Positions 1 through 7,830 of a stretch of 64,000 nucleotides of DNA are shown here, piece after piece. How positions within the stretch are numbered: position 1 is the first letter of the stretch; each line of letters starts with the position of its first letter. Made by a program: the position numbers and the translations under genes. The notes under the pieces are model-generated. The model saw only the letters and a list, made by a program, of their open reading frames with translations. It made no database searches and was not told the origin of the DNA. Origin of the DNA: CAYJBH01 sp964370605 (lineage in GTDB: Bacteria; Bacillota; Clostridia; Oscillospirales; Ruminococcaceae); assembly GCA_964370605.1 (NCBI GenBank), contig CAYJJX010000003.1, positions 62,001 to 126,000 of the forward strand, in the 5' to 3' direction.

Positions 1-407
1 GCAATTTCGTCCACCACTTCAATGCCCTCGGTCACACAGCCGAAAGCGGCATAGCTTCCGTCAAGGTGCGAGGCATCTTTGTGCATGATGAAAAATTGAC
101 TGCCGGCAGAATCGGGGTGGCCGCTTCGTGCCATGCTGATGACACCACGGGTGTGCTTGATCGGGTTTTCCACACCATTGTCTGCGAATTCCCCTTTGAT
201 TTTGTGTCCCGGACCGCCCATTCCGGTGCCGTCGGGGCAACCGCCTTGAACCATGAAACCGGGGATTACACGGTGAAAGCAAAGACCGTCATAGAATCCG
301 TCATTTGCAAGTTTTTCAAAGTTTTCTACCGAAATCGGTGCAACCTCGTTGTTCAGCGACAGTTTTATTATACCGCCGTTTTCCATTTCGATGATAGCAT
401 TTTTCAT
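1..407 (-). CDS. Cyclophilin-type peptidyl-prolyl cis-trans isomerase (3' end cut by window)
   Basis: Cyclophilin-family proline isomerase that helps protein folding. The first 135 codons are present and the frame runs off the left edge. Family signatures seen in order are SVENFEKL, FHRVIPGFMVQGG (with the catalytic Arg of FHR), GTGMGGPG, GVISMAR, SAGSQFFIMH and a final LDGSYAAFG. There is no signal peptide or lipobox, so a cytoplasmic form is expected. The ATG follows a modest purine-rich site (AAAGGGAGTAATGAT). It lies 30 nt downstream of the Cys-rich small gene on the same strand and probably shares its promoter. The identity is secure; the C-terminal length cannot be judged. Confidence 0.93.
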   Translation of the reverse strand, partial: MKNAIIEMENGGIIKLSLNNEVAPISVENFEKLANDGFYDGLCFHRVIPGFMVQGGCPDGTGMGGPGHKIKGEFADNGVENPIKHTRGVISMARSGHPDSAGSQFFIMHKDASHLDGSYAAFGCVTEGIEVVDEI

Positions 408-437
408 ATCATTACTCCCTTTCGTTTTTACTGTGTT

Positions 438-599
438 TTATTCCCCTGGTTTTTTCTTCGAATCCTCTCTTGGGGTGCTGTAACAAGACGGTAACGAGTC
501 GGGGCTGTGGGCTGCGATACATTCGCAACAGATTCCGTGCCTCGGGCAAGATGTATATTTGCATGGACATGATATTTTGTCGTTGTTTTTACAGGCCAT
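438..599 (-). CDS. Small Cys-rich protein, DUF6485-like
   Basis: A 53-residue protein with eight cysteines grouped as CPCKYTSCPRHGICCECI, followed by a polar tail. This pattern is like the DUF6485 family of short clostridial Cys-rich proteins; function is unknown, and metal binding is only an inference from the cysteines. It is supported as a real gene by an AAAAGGAG ribosome site 7 nt before the ATG and a well-spaced promoter just upstream. It is the first gene of a probable two-gene unit with the cyclophilin. Family assignment is from memory of the pattern, not from a search. Confidence 0.7.
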   Translation of the reverse strand: MACKNNDKISCPCKYTSCPRHGICCECIAAHSPDSLPSCYSTPREDSKKKPGE

Positions 600-633
600 A
601 GCGAAAACTCCTTTTCCGTTTCATAATATGAAT

Positions 634-662
634 ATCATATCATAAACAGGGGCGGATTTCAA
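634..662 (-). promoter_or_regulatory. SigA-type promoter for the Cys-rich gene and cyclophilin
   Basis: Read on the minus strand: TTGAAA (662-657), 17-nt spacer, TATGAT (639-634), with a TG one base before the -10. It lies about 35 nt upstream of the ATG at 599. Confidence 0.55.
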
Positions 663-776
663 CAAAATTTTGCAAAAGAAAAGAGAGAAGACCACGAGGG
701 GGTTATCGTCGAAGAGGGAGATTGCCAAAGCAAAAACTTAAAGGCCGTTTTTGATCAAAAGTTATGCTCACATAAA

Positions 777-2036
777 CTATATAATGCACGCTATCGCAAA
801 ACTAGCTATTGTATAGAATACCAATACTCGCACAGCTTTTATCGGCCTTATTATCGTGATAAAGGACAAGACGGTAGCCATGATGAGCACAAGGATTGCC
901 CAGCCGGACAAAAGACGAAGTCCGGTGAACCAGTATGCATCAATATAGAGCAAAAGCTTAGACATGGCGGCTATCGCAAAAAACATGCTCTGTACCAAAA
1001 AGAGAAGCGATGCAAATTTGAGACCTTTATGTTCGCGCAATGGAATCGTGGAAAGTTTGGAGACGGCAAACAGCAGGAACAGATTGATGCCCATTATGAC
1101 GCACAGCTCAAAAAAACCTTGCCGTGCATATTCCGAATAGGTGAAATCGTCCGGTAGTTCGCCCAAAAAGCCGCTGATAAAATAGCTGAGCTGAAGTCCG
1201 ACATAGACGACATACACCGCCGTGAAGGTGGCGATTATTGTCGTCAAGACACAGGCACTTACGGTGCGCACACGCTGTATATGACCGGTGAGGATGTCCG
1301 CTTTTATTGAGCCGTCGCCTTTGTGGTGCGCTCCGTACACAAGACCGAAGAAATAACACCCGATAGGAATGGAGTAAAGGGCTTGAAAGATATATTGAGT
1401 TATATTGATGTTGTGCTGAATGAATAAGAAGGAAAAAATCTCTGCAAAGTTGTCGTCGGTACTTCCAAGAATGAGGACGACAATATACAGGGTAAAGATC
1501 GAGCCCAATACTGCAAGGACGCTCGGCAAAATTTTCCCGATGTGCTCTTTTTTGTTTTCTTCGCTCTTTGCCACCGATTTAAAGCCGCCTATAATAAGCG
1601 TGATTCTCAAAAACCAGTTACCGAACGGTTTGATTATATAGCCGTTTAGCATGTCAAACAGGAAAAAACGTCCCGTTGTGCCGTCGATGAGCACACCGTG
1701 GCGAAGCAGTACCCAGTAGATAGCCATGCCGTGCAAAAAAAGCGACACGAAAACCCCTGTTCCGCTCGAATCGTTTACCAACATGCCGTGATTGAGGTTG
1801 AAAGCAGTTCCCACAATCAAAAGACAGGCAAGCCAAAAATAGGATTCGAGCGCGGTGGTTTTGTCGAACTTTTTCGTTTTGGAATAGTGCAACAATTCTG
1901 TCCAAAGAACAAAGCCGATCAAAAAGATCATTTTCAAAATTGCACCTTTTATGTCATCGAAGGAGGTTAAATATCCTTCAAGGTATATATAACCCAAAAG
2001 ATAGCTTGCCACTATCGATAAATTTTTTGCGTTCAT
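777..2036 (-). CDS. Polytopic membrane protein, DUF4153/DUF4173 family
   Basis: A 419-residue integral membrane protein with about ten hydrophobic segments. The motif EYARQGFFEL (near residue 305), followed by a helix with LFLLFAVSKL, is typical of the DUF4153/DUF4173 families of uncharacterised clostridial membrane proteins. No catalytic or transport motif is recognised. A ribosome site (AAAGGAAC) precedes the ATG. The gene stands alone between the Cys-rich gene and the XRE/DUF2975 pair, all on the minus strand. Function is unknown. Confidence 0.75.
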   Translation of the reverse strand: MNAKNLSIVASYLLGYIYLEGYLTSFDDIKGAILKMIFLIGFVLWTELLHYSKTKKFDKTTALESYFWLACLLIVGTAFNLNHGMLVNDSSGTGVFVSLFLHGMAIYWVLLRHGVLIDGTTGRFFLFDMLNGYIIKPFGNWFLRITLIIGGFKSVAKSEENKKEHIGKILPSVLAVLGSIFTLYIVVLILGSTDDNFAEIFSFLFIQHNINITQYIFQALYSIPIGCYFFGLVYGAHHKGDGSIKADILTGHIQRVRTVSACVLTTIIATFTAVYVVYVGLQLSYFISGFLGELPDDFTYSEYARQGFFELCVIMGINLFLLFAVSKLSTIPLREHKGLKFASLLFLVQSMFFAIAAMSKLLLYIDAYWFTGLRLLSGWAILVLIMATVLSFITIIRPIKAVRVLVFYTIASFAIACII

Positions 2037-2212
2037 TTTATTACCGTTCCTTTCTTTCAGCTGTTTTGTACGGTTTTGCCACTTTGCGTTTGACTACTTG
2101 CCTTCAAATTTCCCCTTATTTATGGTCTGCGACCTATTTTTTGCCGCAGAGAAATAAAGACGGTGTCTGAAAATAACACAATCCCTACGGGTTTTCATTG
2201 AAGTTCAAGTTG

Positions 2213-2231
2213 AAAAACGTGTAGCGTTTTT
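2213..2231 (-). terminator. Weak hairpin after the XRE regulator gene
   Basis: AAAAACG and CGTTTTT arms (2213-2219, 2225-2231) enclose a 5-nt loop about 100 nt after the regulator's stop codon. It is short and AT-rich, so only a weak candidate terminator. The rest of 2037-2333 shows nothing else I can name. Confidence 0.3.
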
Positions 2232-2333
2232 AGCGGTTAAATGATTATATTGTCAGTTGACTAATTTTTGAGATCTAAAAGTTGTTTCTGCGATACTCAT
2301 TGTCGATGCCTTACAAACAAGCTTCGGAAATTC

Positions 2334-2537
2334 CTACTCCCGAAACTCCAAAATGTCTCCCGGTTGACATTCCAGTACATGACATATTGCTTCCAACGTC
2401 GAAAAACGAATTGCCTTTGCCTTTTGGTTTTTCAGTATCGAAAGGTTGGCGGGTGTCAAGTCTATTTTTTCTGCAAGTTCCCCTGCGCTCATTTTTCGTT
2501 TTGCCATCATCACATCTAAATTTACTACGATTGCCAT
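2334..2537 (-). CDS. Small XRE-family transcriptional regulator (YozG-like)
   Basis: A 67-residue protein made of little more than one Cro/CI-type helix-turn-helix. Residues 14-45 (AKRKMSAGELAEKIDLTPAN...) give the two HTH helices, and LECQPGDILEF is the usual end of these mini-regulators. It binds DNA as a small dimer in known relatives. It sits 16 nt downstream of a DUF2975 membrane protein gene, the standard partner in Bacillota. By analogy the pair is autoregulated, and a palindrome next to the shared promoter fits this. The inducing signal is unknown. Confidence 0.85.
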   Translation of the reverse strand: MAIVVNLDVMMAKRKMSAGELAEKIDLTPANLSILKNQKAKAIRFSTLEAICHVLECQPGDILEFRE

Positions 2538-2553
2538 ATCGAGCCGCCCCTTT

Positions 2554-3039
2554 CTATATCGTTAACTCCAGCTCGTCTTTCATCTTGACCGCCTGTTCAA
2601 ACACGTTTTTGACGACCCGAAGAATCAAGCCGGCAAGCCCTGCCGCCAGTGCGACAAGTGCAATGGAAAACCACATTGCTATAAACGGCACGCTGAACAT
2701 TCCGACCAGTAAACAACACCAGCTGACACTGCGAAGACAGGTGGTGTTTTGCATCGTGAACACCTCACCGTTTGAAATTCTGCCGAGCAATCGAAAGAGC
2801 TGGATCAAAACTATATACGCCGGCACACTGCACACATACAAGTATGTCAGCAGTATTTCGGTCGCCCACTCAACGAACAGATGCGACGGCATACGTTCAA
2901 GCAAAAATTTGACTATCCAATAACCTTGAATGTCAACCACCAGCAAAACTATTCCGAAAATAACGATCAGCACCTTGCTGAGCACCAAGCTTCTGGAACT
3001 GTTCCAACCTTTATCATTTCTTTTAGCTTTATCCAACAT
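2554..3039 (-). CDS. DUF2975 membrane protein
   Basis: A 161-residue protein with four predicted membrane helices and the DUF2975 core (GEVFTMQNTTCLRSVSWC region near residues 90-110). The start is placed at the ATG at 3039 because a GGAGG site lies 5 nt upstream; the in-frame TTG one codon earlier is too close to that site. The gene is first in a two-gene unit with the XRE regulator, an arrangement found throughout Bacillota in which the membrane protein is thought to modulate the regulator. Biochemical role unknown. Confidence 0.82.
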   Translation of the reverse strand: MLDKAKRNDKGWNSSRSLVLSKVLIVIFGIVLLVVDIQGYWIVKFLLERMPSHLFVEWATEILLTYLYVCSVPAYIVLIQLFRLLGRISNGEVFTMQNTTCLRSVSWCCLLVGMFSVPFIAMWFSIALVALAAGLAGLILRVVKNVFEQAVKMKDELELTI

Positions 3040-3069
3040 CAAATCCTCCTGTCTTGCTATTCTGTTGAA

Positions 3070-3098
3070 ACTATATCATGTCAGACGCTGTTTGTCAA
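3070..3098 (-). promoter_or_regulatory. Consensus promoter for the DUF2975-XRE unit
   Basis: Minus strand: TTGACA (3098-3093), 17-nt spacer, TATAGT (3075-3070) with a TG one base ahead of the -10. Only about 24 nt separate the expected start of transcription from the ATG at 3039. Confidence 0.7.
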
Positions 3099-3104
3099 TA
3101 CAAA

Positions 3105-3123
3105 TTTATCGTTTTTCGATAAA
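3105..3123. promoter_or_regulatory. Palindrome upstream of the DUF2975-XRE promoter (candidate operator)
   Basis: Arms TTTATCG (3105-3111) and CGATAAA (3117-3123) with a T-rich 5-nt spacer lie just upstream of the -35 box. The position suits a binding site for the co-transcribed XRE regulator, but AT-rich chance cannot be excluded. Confidence 0.35.
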
Positions 3124-3213
3124 AATTTTCTTTTTAAAGATAAAAATTTAAAATTGCAAAACATATGTCAATAAATTTAATTAAATTTATTGAAGTTTTT
3201 TTACTCGAAACTA

Positions 3214-3242
3214 TTGACATTATCGCCGCTATAATTTACTAT
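3214..3242 (+). promoter_or_regulatory. Promoter for the DegV gene
   Basis: TTGACA (3214-3219), 17-nt spacer, TACTAT (3237-3242). An overlapping TATAAT at 3230 is too close to the -35 to pair with it. Confidence 0.55.
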
Positions 3243-3279
3243 AGATAGCGAAGTACAAACTTTTGAGGAAATATCGAAT

Positions 3280-4122
3280 ATGGCTATCAGAATTGTAACC
3301 GACAGTACCTGCGACATCCCGCGCGATGTTTTAAAAGATATGGATGTACATGCCGCCCCTCTTCGTGTTTTGTTTGGCGAAGATACCTACCTTGACGGCA
3401 TTGACATCGGCAAAGAAGAATTCTATGAAAAACTTTCAAAAGCGGACAAACTTCCTACCACCTCTCAGGTTAATCCGGATGAATTCGAGAAGATATTCAA
3501 AGGTTATCTGGATGCGGGCGACACCATTGTCGGTGTATTCATTGGTTCAAAACTCAGCGGAACATATCAATCGGCAGTCATTGCAAAGCAACAGCTTGAA
3601 TCAGACGACATTTATCTCGTAGATTCCATGACCGCTACGGTTGCACTCGGTGCAATGGTTCGCGCTGCTGTCGAGATGAGAGATGCAGGTGCCACTGCCC
3701 TTGAAATTCAAGAAAAATTGGTCGATCTTGCCGAACGCTCTCACATCATTATTGCACCGGTTACCTTAAAATATCTACAGATGGGTGGCAGAATTTCCGG
3801 AACAGCGGCTACCATCGCCAGCGTACTGAACATTACTCCGATAGTCCAGATCAGCGGAGGTGTTGTTACCTCGGCAGGTAAAGTTCGTGGCAAGAAAAAG
3901 GTCACCGACTTTATGATGAACTATATTAAAGAGCTGGACTATGACGCCAGCATTCCGCTTGAGTTTACCCATACCGGCGCGAGCGAGACCTGCGATGAAA
4001 TGAAAGAATATTTCACTTCAAAAGGCGGTTTTAAGGCCTTGGACAGCTACGTATCAATGGGTTCGGTCGTAACGACCCATGTTGGCCCCGGAGCATTTGG
4101 CGTTGCGTTTTTTGTCAAATAG
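3280..4122 (+). CDS. DegV family fatty-acid-binding protein (FakB-like)
   Basis: A 280-residue two-domain DegV protein. In relatives (FakB) it binds a fatty acid and presents it to the kinase FakA so that exogenous fatty acids enter phospholipids. Hallmarks are VTDSTCDIP at the N-terminus, LPTTSQ (residues 58-63) and the ligand-loop SGTYQSA (93-99), and the conserved MGGRISGTAATIASVLNI stretch near 169-186. Length is normal. The ATG follows a weak purine-rich site (GAGGAAAT). No fakA is in the window; clostridia often carry several orphan degV genes. The ligand cannot be read from sequence. Confidence 0.92.
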   Translation: MAIRIVTDSTCDIPRDVLKDMDVHAAPLRVLFGEDTYLDGIDIGKEEFYEKLSKADKLPTTSQVNPDEFEKIFKGYLDAGDTIVGVFIGSKLSGTYQSAVIAKQQLESDDIYLVDSMTATVALGAMVRAAVEMRDAGATALEIQEKLVDLAERSHIIIAPVTLKYLQMGGRISGTAATIASVLNITPIVQISGGVVTSAGKVRGKKKVTDFMMNYIKELDYDASIPLEFTHTGASETCDEMKEYFTSKGGFKALDSYVSMGSVVTTHVGPGAFGVAFFVK

Positions 4123-4220
4123 CATAGTCCTTGAACGAGATGTCGTTCATAAACTTGGTTAGATCATGCACTTTGATCGTTTATTAGAACCACTCGATCA
4201 GTCCTGCGCATGATTTACGA

Positions 4221-4350
4221 TATACTTTAATTGAGCGAGCGTACACCCCCCCCTCCGTACTCTCACTCAAAATTCGGTTTTGCAACACCGAACAAAGTTG
4301 CAAAATCCGTATGTAAGTTCTACCGCTTACATACGGATTTTGTTTTGCTT
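4221..4350 (+). ncRNA. Candidate small RNA with a C-rich hairpin loop
   Basis: After a TATACT -10-like box (4221-4226) come three structures: an imperfect 12-bp stem (4233-4244 with 4257-4268) whose 12-nt loop contains eight consecutive C residues; a TTCGGT/ACCGAA hairpin (about 4273-4292); and a strong terminator (4301-4349). The 360-nt gap between the DegV and MsmX genes holds no ORF. A C-rich loop plus terminator is the plan of Gram-positive small RNAs that pair with Shine-Dalgarno sites. The -35 is poor, so the element could instead be the processed 3' region of the degV mRNA. Confidence 0.4.
4301..4349 (+). terminator. Strong intrinsic terminator
   Basis: A perfect 17-bp stem (4301-4317 with 4326-4342) and 8-nt loop, followed by TTTTGCTT. 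TTTTGCAAC (4277-4285) can also pair with GTTGCAAAA (4298-4306), which would take the left foot of this stem, so an alternative fold exists. Confidence 0.85.
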
Positions 4351-4407
4351 AATAGGTGTTTTTTTCAGACGTTTATTTACTTATTTTAATGACCGCACCG
4401 AAACCGC

Positions 4408-4451
4408 AAAAAGGAATAAGGCACGGGATTTCCCGTGCCTTATTCCTTTTA
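4408..4451. terminator. Bidirectional terminator between convergent transcripts
   Basis: A near-perfect stem of about 19 bp (GGAATAAGGCACGG and its complement) with a 4-nt loop, flanked by A and T runs on both sides. It follows the MsmX gene on the minus strand and backs up the terminator at 4301 on the plus strand. Confidence 0.85.
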
Positions 4452-4483
4452 ATTAAATGTGATGTTTTAATCGAAAACCGATC

Positions 4484-5590
4484 TTAGTTAAGGATAACCT
4501 TTTCTGTTTCGATGTCGAACAGGTGAAGTTTTTCCATGTTGAAGCCGATTTTGATGGTGTCGCCGGTGTGGCTTGTTGTGTGCGGTGCAACACGAGCAAT
4601 CATCTTCTTGCCGCTGTAATCGAGATAGAGATAAACTTCACTACCCATCAGCTCGCTAACCTCAACTTTAGCAGAAAGGGTGTTGCCGAATTTTGCGATG
4701 TCAGCCTCGTTGTCCGAGATGTCTTCGGGGCGGATACCGAGTTTTAAAGTTTTGCCTACCCAAGCGTCGAGCGAAGCGTCTGCTTTGCTGTCCGGGATTT
4801 TGATGGTGTCGCTATCAATGGTCAAGGTGTAGGTGCTGCCGTCTTTTCCGAGATTAGCATCAACAAAGTTCATCTGCGGGCTACCGATAAATCCGGCAAC
4901 AAACATGTTGCAAGGATTGTCGTAGAGGTTTTGAGGAGTGTCAACCTGTTGAATGAAACCGTCTTTCATAACAACGATGCGATCGCCCATTGTCATAGCT
5001 TCAGTCTGATCATGAGTAACATAGACGAAGGTGGTGCCGAGACGTTGGTGCAGTTTGATGATCTCGGTTCTCATAGCGGTACGCAGTTTTGCGTCAAGGT
5101 TTGACAGCGGCTCATCAAGCAGGAAGACTGCAGGGTTACGAACCATAGCACGTCCAAGAGCAACACGTTGACGCTGACCGCCGGACAAAGCCTTCGGTTT
5201 ACGATCAAGCAGATGCTCGATATCAAGAATTTTAGCAGCTTCACGAACACGTTGCTCGATCTCTGCTTTTGGAGTTTTACGCAGCTCAAGACCGAAAGCC
5301 ATGTTCTTGTAAACGGTCATATGAGGATAAAGAGCGTAGTTCTGGAAAACCATCGCGATGTCTCTGTCTTTCGGTGCAACGTCGTTTACAAGACGATCAC
5401 CGATGTACAGTTCGCCTGAGGTGATCTCTTCAAGACCGGCGACCATACGAAGTGTGGTGGACTTTCCGCAACCGGAGGGGCCAACCAGGATGATAAATTC
5501 TTTGTCTGCGATCTCCATGTTGAAGTCGGAAACAGCGGTAACATTACCGGCATATACCTTGTTAATGTTTTTCAGGGAAATACTTGCCAT
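4484..5590 (-). CDS. msmX: Sugar ABC transporter ATP-binding protein, MsmX/UgpC type
   Basis: A 368-residue ATPase of the carbohydrate-importer (CUT1) class. Walker A GPSGCGKST (37-45), the Q-loop at VFQNYALYPHMTV, signature LSGGQRQR (135-142), Walker B FLLDEP (156-161) and switch His193 are all intact, followed by a TOBE-type regulatory domain (LGIRPEDI). The start is set at the ATG after AAGGAA because family alignment begins with MASISLKN. No permease or binding protein adjoins it. That fits the MsmX habit of one ATPase serving several sugar importers, here plausibly for maltodextrins used by the GH13 enzyme and GlgP. Confidence 0.93.
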   Translation of the reverse strand: MASISLKNINKVYAGNVTAVSDFNMEIADKEFIILVGPSGCGKSTTLRMVAGLEEITSGELYIGDRLVNDVAPKDRDIAMVFQNYALYPHMTVYKNMAFGLELRKTPKAEIEQRVREAAKILDIEHLLDRKPKALSGGQRQRVALGRAMVRNPAVFLLDEPLSNLDAKLRTAMRTEIIKLHQRLGTTFVYVTHDQTEAMTMGDRIVVMKDGFIQQVDTPQNLYDNPCNMFVAGFIGSPQMNFVDANLGKDGSTYTLTIDSDTIKIPDSKADASLDAWVGKTLKLGIRPEDISDNEADIAKFGNTLSAKVEVSELMGSEVYLYLDYSGKKMIARVAPHTTSHTGDTIKIGFNMEKLHLFDIETEKVILN

Positions 5591-5625
5591 ATTATGACCA
5601 TTCCTTTCTTGATGTTTTGTCCGGC

Positions 5626-5704
5626 TTTGCCACGATGTGGCAAAATTCAAACGCGTCTCGTTTGAAAAGCACAAAACTTTGTGTTTGAAAACTCACTTTC
5701 AAAC
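5626..5704 (-). promoter_or_regulatory. Structured leader of the MsmX gene with four GTTTGAA repeats
   Basis: The 5' untranslated region holds TTTGCCAC/GTGGCAAA (5626-5644) and four copies of GTTTGAA in alternating orientation (5646-5652, 5660-5666, 5683-5689, 5698-5704). Neighbouring copies can pair in two mutually exclusive ways, including GTTTGAAA with TTTCAAAC. This suits either a protein operator or a switching leader RNA. Confidence 0.4.
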
Positions 5705-5755
5705 TTTTCTCTTTTAAGTTTGCTTGTAAGTGTGTCCAGTCCTTTGACTGTTAAT

Positions 5756-5786
5756 TTTATAATACTATTTAAATAGAAAAATTCAA
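5756..5786 (-). promoter_or_regulatory. Candidate promoter for the MsmX gene
   Basis: Minus strand: TTGAAT (5786-5781), 16-nt spacer, TATTAT (5764-5759); TATAAA (5761-5756) overlaps at 19 nt. It is back-to-back with the AraC promoter. Confidence 0.45.
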
Positions 5787-5796
5787 TGGTAAATTA

Positions 5797-5826
5797 TTGA
5801 CATGCACGGCAAAAATGTGGTAAAAT
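5797..5826 (+). promoter_or_regulatory. Promoter for the AraC-type gene, placing +1 at the start codon
   Basis: TTGACA (5797-5802), 18-nt spacer, TAAAAT (5821-5826). The expected transcription start is about 5833, the A of the ATG. The 9-mer ATTGACATG occurs at 5796 and again at 5826, the second copy running into the ATG. Confidence 0.5.
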
Positions 5827-5832
5827 ATTGAC

Positions 5833-6204
5833 ATGAACAAAGAATTGATGGAAATAGCCCGACAGGAGATAGAGGAGAATTATTCCTCTGTGTTCGGCGT
5901 TGCAGAACTCTGCGAGCTTGTGGGGGTGTCAAAGGAGCACCTTGTCCGAAGTTTTAAGCAGTGTTTCGGGGTGACGCCGGGTGTGTATATCACTGAGGTA
6001 AGGCTGAAAAAAGCGCAAGAGCTATTAATAACGACCGACTATCCGCTCAAGGTGGTTGCCGCAATGTGTGGATATTCAGGAGAGGGGTACTTCGGCAAGG
6101 CGTACCGCAAGCGTTTTGGGCTGTCACCCGGCACCGAGCGAAAGAATTCGGTGAAAAATCTGCGAAAAGGACAAGACGAGATTGCACAAATGTTTTATTT
6201 ATAG
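5833..6204 (+). CDS. Stand-alone AraC/XylS-type DNA-binding protein
   Basis: A 123-residue protein with the tandem helix-turn-helix of AraC regulators and no ligand domain. The first HTH is VAELCELVGVSKEHLVRSFK (about 23-42), the second is PLKVVAAMCGYSGEGYFGKAYRK near 75-97, ending in FGLSPG. It is divergent from the MsmX gene and may regulate it. No Shine-Dalgarno site precedes the ATG and the promoter puts transcription start on it, so the mRNA may be leaderless. The in-frame ATG at 5848 also lacks a ribosome site. Target genes are not known. Confidence 0.85.
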   Translation: MNKELMEIARQEIEENYSSVFGVAELCELVGVSKEHLVRSFKQCFGVTPGVYITEVRLKKAQELLITTDYPLKVVAAMCGYSGEGYFGKAYRKRFGLSPGTERKNSVKNLRKGQDEIAQMFYL

Positions 6205-6287
6205 TATAATGACAGCTAAATACAAAATTAGCGAAAATGTTTCCCGATAAAGGGAAATATTATTTTAAGAAAGGAACAGTCGAGAAA

Positions 6288-6785
6288 ATGAGACCCGATT
6301 TTTATTTTACGTCGTTTAATAAATTGACGCCGAAGTTTTTGACCGATAATTCGATAAAAGGCTTGCTAATCGACATCGACAATACGCTTTGTGAACATAA
6401 TAATCCAAATCCGCACGATGAAATTGCCGAGACGCTTTCCATGCTTCGTCGCGCCGGAGTGCCCTGCTGTCTTGTATCAAACAACGGAAAAAAACGCGTC
6501 GAAGCTTTCGCAAACAGTATTGGCTTAAAGTACATATACAAGAGCGGAAAACCTTCCGGTCTTGGAATACGTCGAGGGGCTAAACTTATTGGAGTCAACC
6601 CATACGACTGCGCCGTTGTGGGAGATCAGATCTTCACCGACATCATGGCAGGAAGAGCGGCAGGTGCCAAGACGATTTTGGTCGTTCCTATTTCGGAGGA
6701 AGAGCCGTTTTGGATTAAACTAAAACGTGTTTTTGAAAAGATGGTAATATCTACGTTTGAATCAAGCGGTCTTACACCGCAATAG
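6288..6785 (+). CDS. yqeG: YqeG family HAD-IIIA phosphatase
   Basis: A 165-residue HAD-superfamily phosphatase of the YqeG family. The nucleophile motif DIDNT is at residues 29-33, motif II at CLVSNN, the Lys of KPSGLG follows, and motif III is VVGDQIFTDIMAG. The start is taken at the ATG after GAAAGGA; the longer frame from 6237 lacks a ribosome site. YqeG is widespread in Bacillota, usually near yqeH and aroE, which are not here. The substrate in this organism cannot be inferred. Confidence 0.9.
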   Translation: MRPDFYFTSFNKLTPKFLTDNSIKGLLIDIDNTLCEHNNPNPHDEIAETLSMLRRAGVPCCLVSNNGKKRVEAFANSIGLKYIYKSGKPSGLGIRRGAKLIGVNPYDCAVVGDQIFTDIMAGRAAGAKTILVVPISEEEPFWIKLKRVFEKMVISTFESSGLTPQ

Positions 6786-6798
6786 TCTGCCATAGCAG

Positions 6799-6817
6799 TC
6801 ACGTGTAAAACACGTGA
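6799..6817. repeat. Short hairpin after yqeG
   Basis: A perfect TCACGTGT/ACACGTGA palindrome with a 3-nt loop lies 13 nt after the yqeG stop. It has no T-tract, so it may be a weak terminator or an operator-like site. Confidence 0.3.
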
Positions 6818-6969
6818 AACTAATGACTAATAGTGAAAGGTGAAAGGCTGCTTTAATTTGCTTTACGGCAATTTGACATTAAAAAATGATTTCAAACTGA
6901 AAATCGCATTAGTTTTTAGCGCAAGTGCATTTTGCATTTGTCTATGCCATATCACAAAGGAGAAATAAC

Positions 6970-7821
6970 GTGTCAATCATCTTCGGTCCTGCCGGACGTG
7001 CGGCAAGTTTTGAAGCCTTAGGCTATAAGAAGACGGAGCAGATACCGCAATATCTTGAACAATTCGGTCTGAAAGCATTTGAATATCAGTGCGGACAAGG
7101 AGTGCGGGTTTCAGAAAAGTCCGCAACACCGCTACGAGAAGCGGCAAAGGAGCACAAGGTGAGCATCTCGCTTCATGCTCCCTACTATATATCAATGAGT
7201 GGCATGGAAGAGGCGAAGCGTCTCGGAAGTCTGAGGTACTTTGAGGAAAGTGCAAGGGCGATAAAGCTTCTCGGCGGCGAGCGGGTGATATTTCACAGTG
7301 GAAGTTGCGGAAAGCAGACAAGAGAAGCGGCGCTTTTGTTGGCGCTCGATACCATGCGACGGGTACTGGAAATGCTGGACGAAAACGGACTCGGTGACGT
7401 GATTCTCTGCCCCGAGACGATGGGGAAGATCGGTCAACTCGGCGACCTCGAAGAGGTGCTGACCATATGCGGGCTTGATAGGAGGCTTTATCCTTGTATC
7501 GACTTTGGTCACCTCAATGCGAGGACGGGCGGTGGTATAAAAACCAAGGATGATTACCGAGCCATATTAGAGCGCATTCAGGAAGCTCTTCCGGACGATC
7601 GGTCCAAGAACTTTCATGTGCATTTTTCCAAGATCGAGTACACGACAGGCGGCGAGAAAAGGCATCTCACATTTGAGGATAAGCTATATGGGCCGCAGTT
7701 TGAACCGCTCGTGGAGCTGTTCCATGAATACAAACTTTCCCCGACAGTCATCTGCGAGAGTGACGCAAGTCAGACAGAGGACGCCGCGACCATGCAGCGT
7801 TATTATGAATCGTTGAAATAA
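6970..7821 (+). CDS. Deoxyribonuclease IV (endonuclease IV)-like TIM barrel protein
   Basis: A 283-residue AP-endonuclease-family protein. Metal-site segments occur in the family order: SLHAPYY, IFHSGS, CPETMGKIGQLG, CIDFGHLNAR, HVHFSKIEY, GEKRH and a late ICES. Nfo of this family cleaves DNA at abasic sites with three metals. The canonical DRH triad reads EKRH here, so one metal ligand may differ and enzymatic identity is slightly less certain than the fold. A GTG start follows AAAGGAG at good spacing. The M24 peptidase gene begins 9 nt downstream, so both are probably co-transcribed. Confidence 0.85.
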   Translation: MSIIFGPAGRAASFEALGYKKTEQIPQYLEQFGLKAFEYQCGQGVRVSEKSATPLREAAKEHKVSISLHAPYYISMSGMEEAKRLGSLRYFEESARAIKLLGGERVIFHSGSCGKQTREAALLLALDTMRRVLEMLDENGLGDVILCPETMGKIGQLGDLEEVLTICGLDRRLYPCIDFGHLNARTGGGIKTKDDYRAILERIQEALPDDRSKNFHVHFSKIEYTTGGEKRHLTFEDKLYGPQFEPLVELFHEYKLSPTVICESDASQTEDAATMQRYYESLK

Positions 7822-7830
7822 AGGAGCATC

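Noticed and set aside
450..470. TTCGAATCC resembling a tRNA T-loop
   Set aside because: No cloverleaf can be folded and the bases belong to the Cys-rich small gene.
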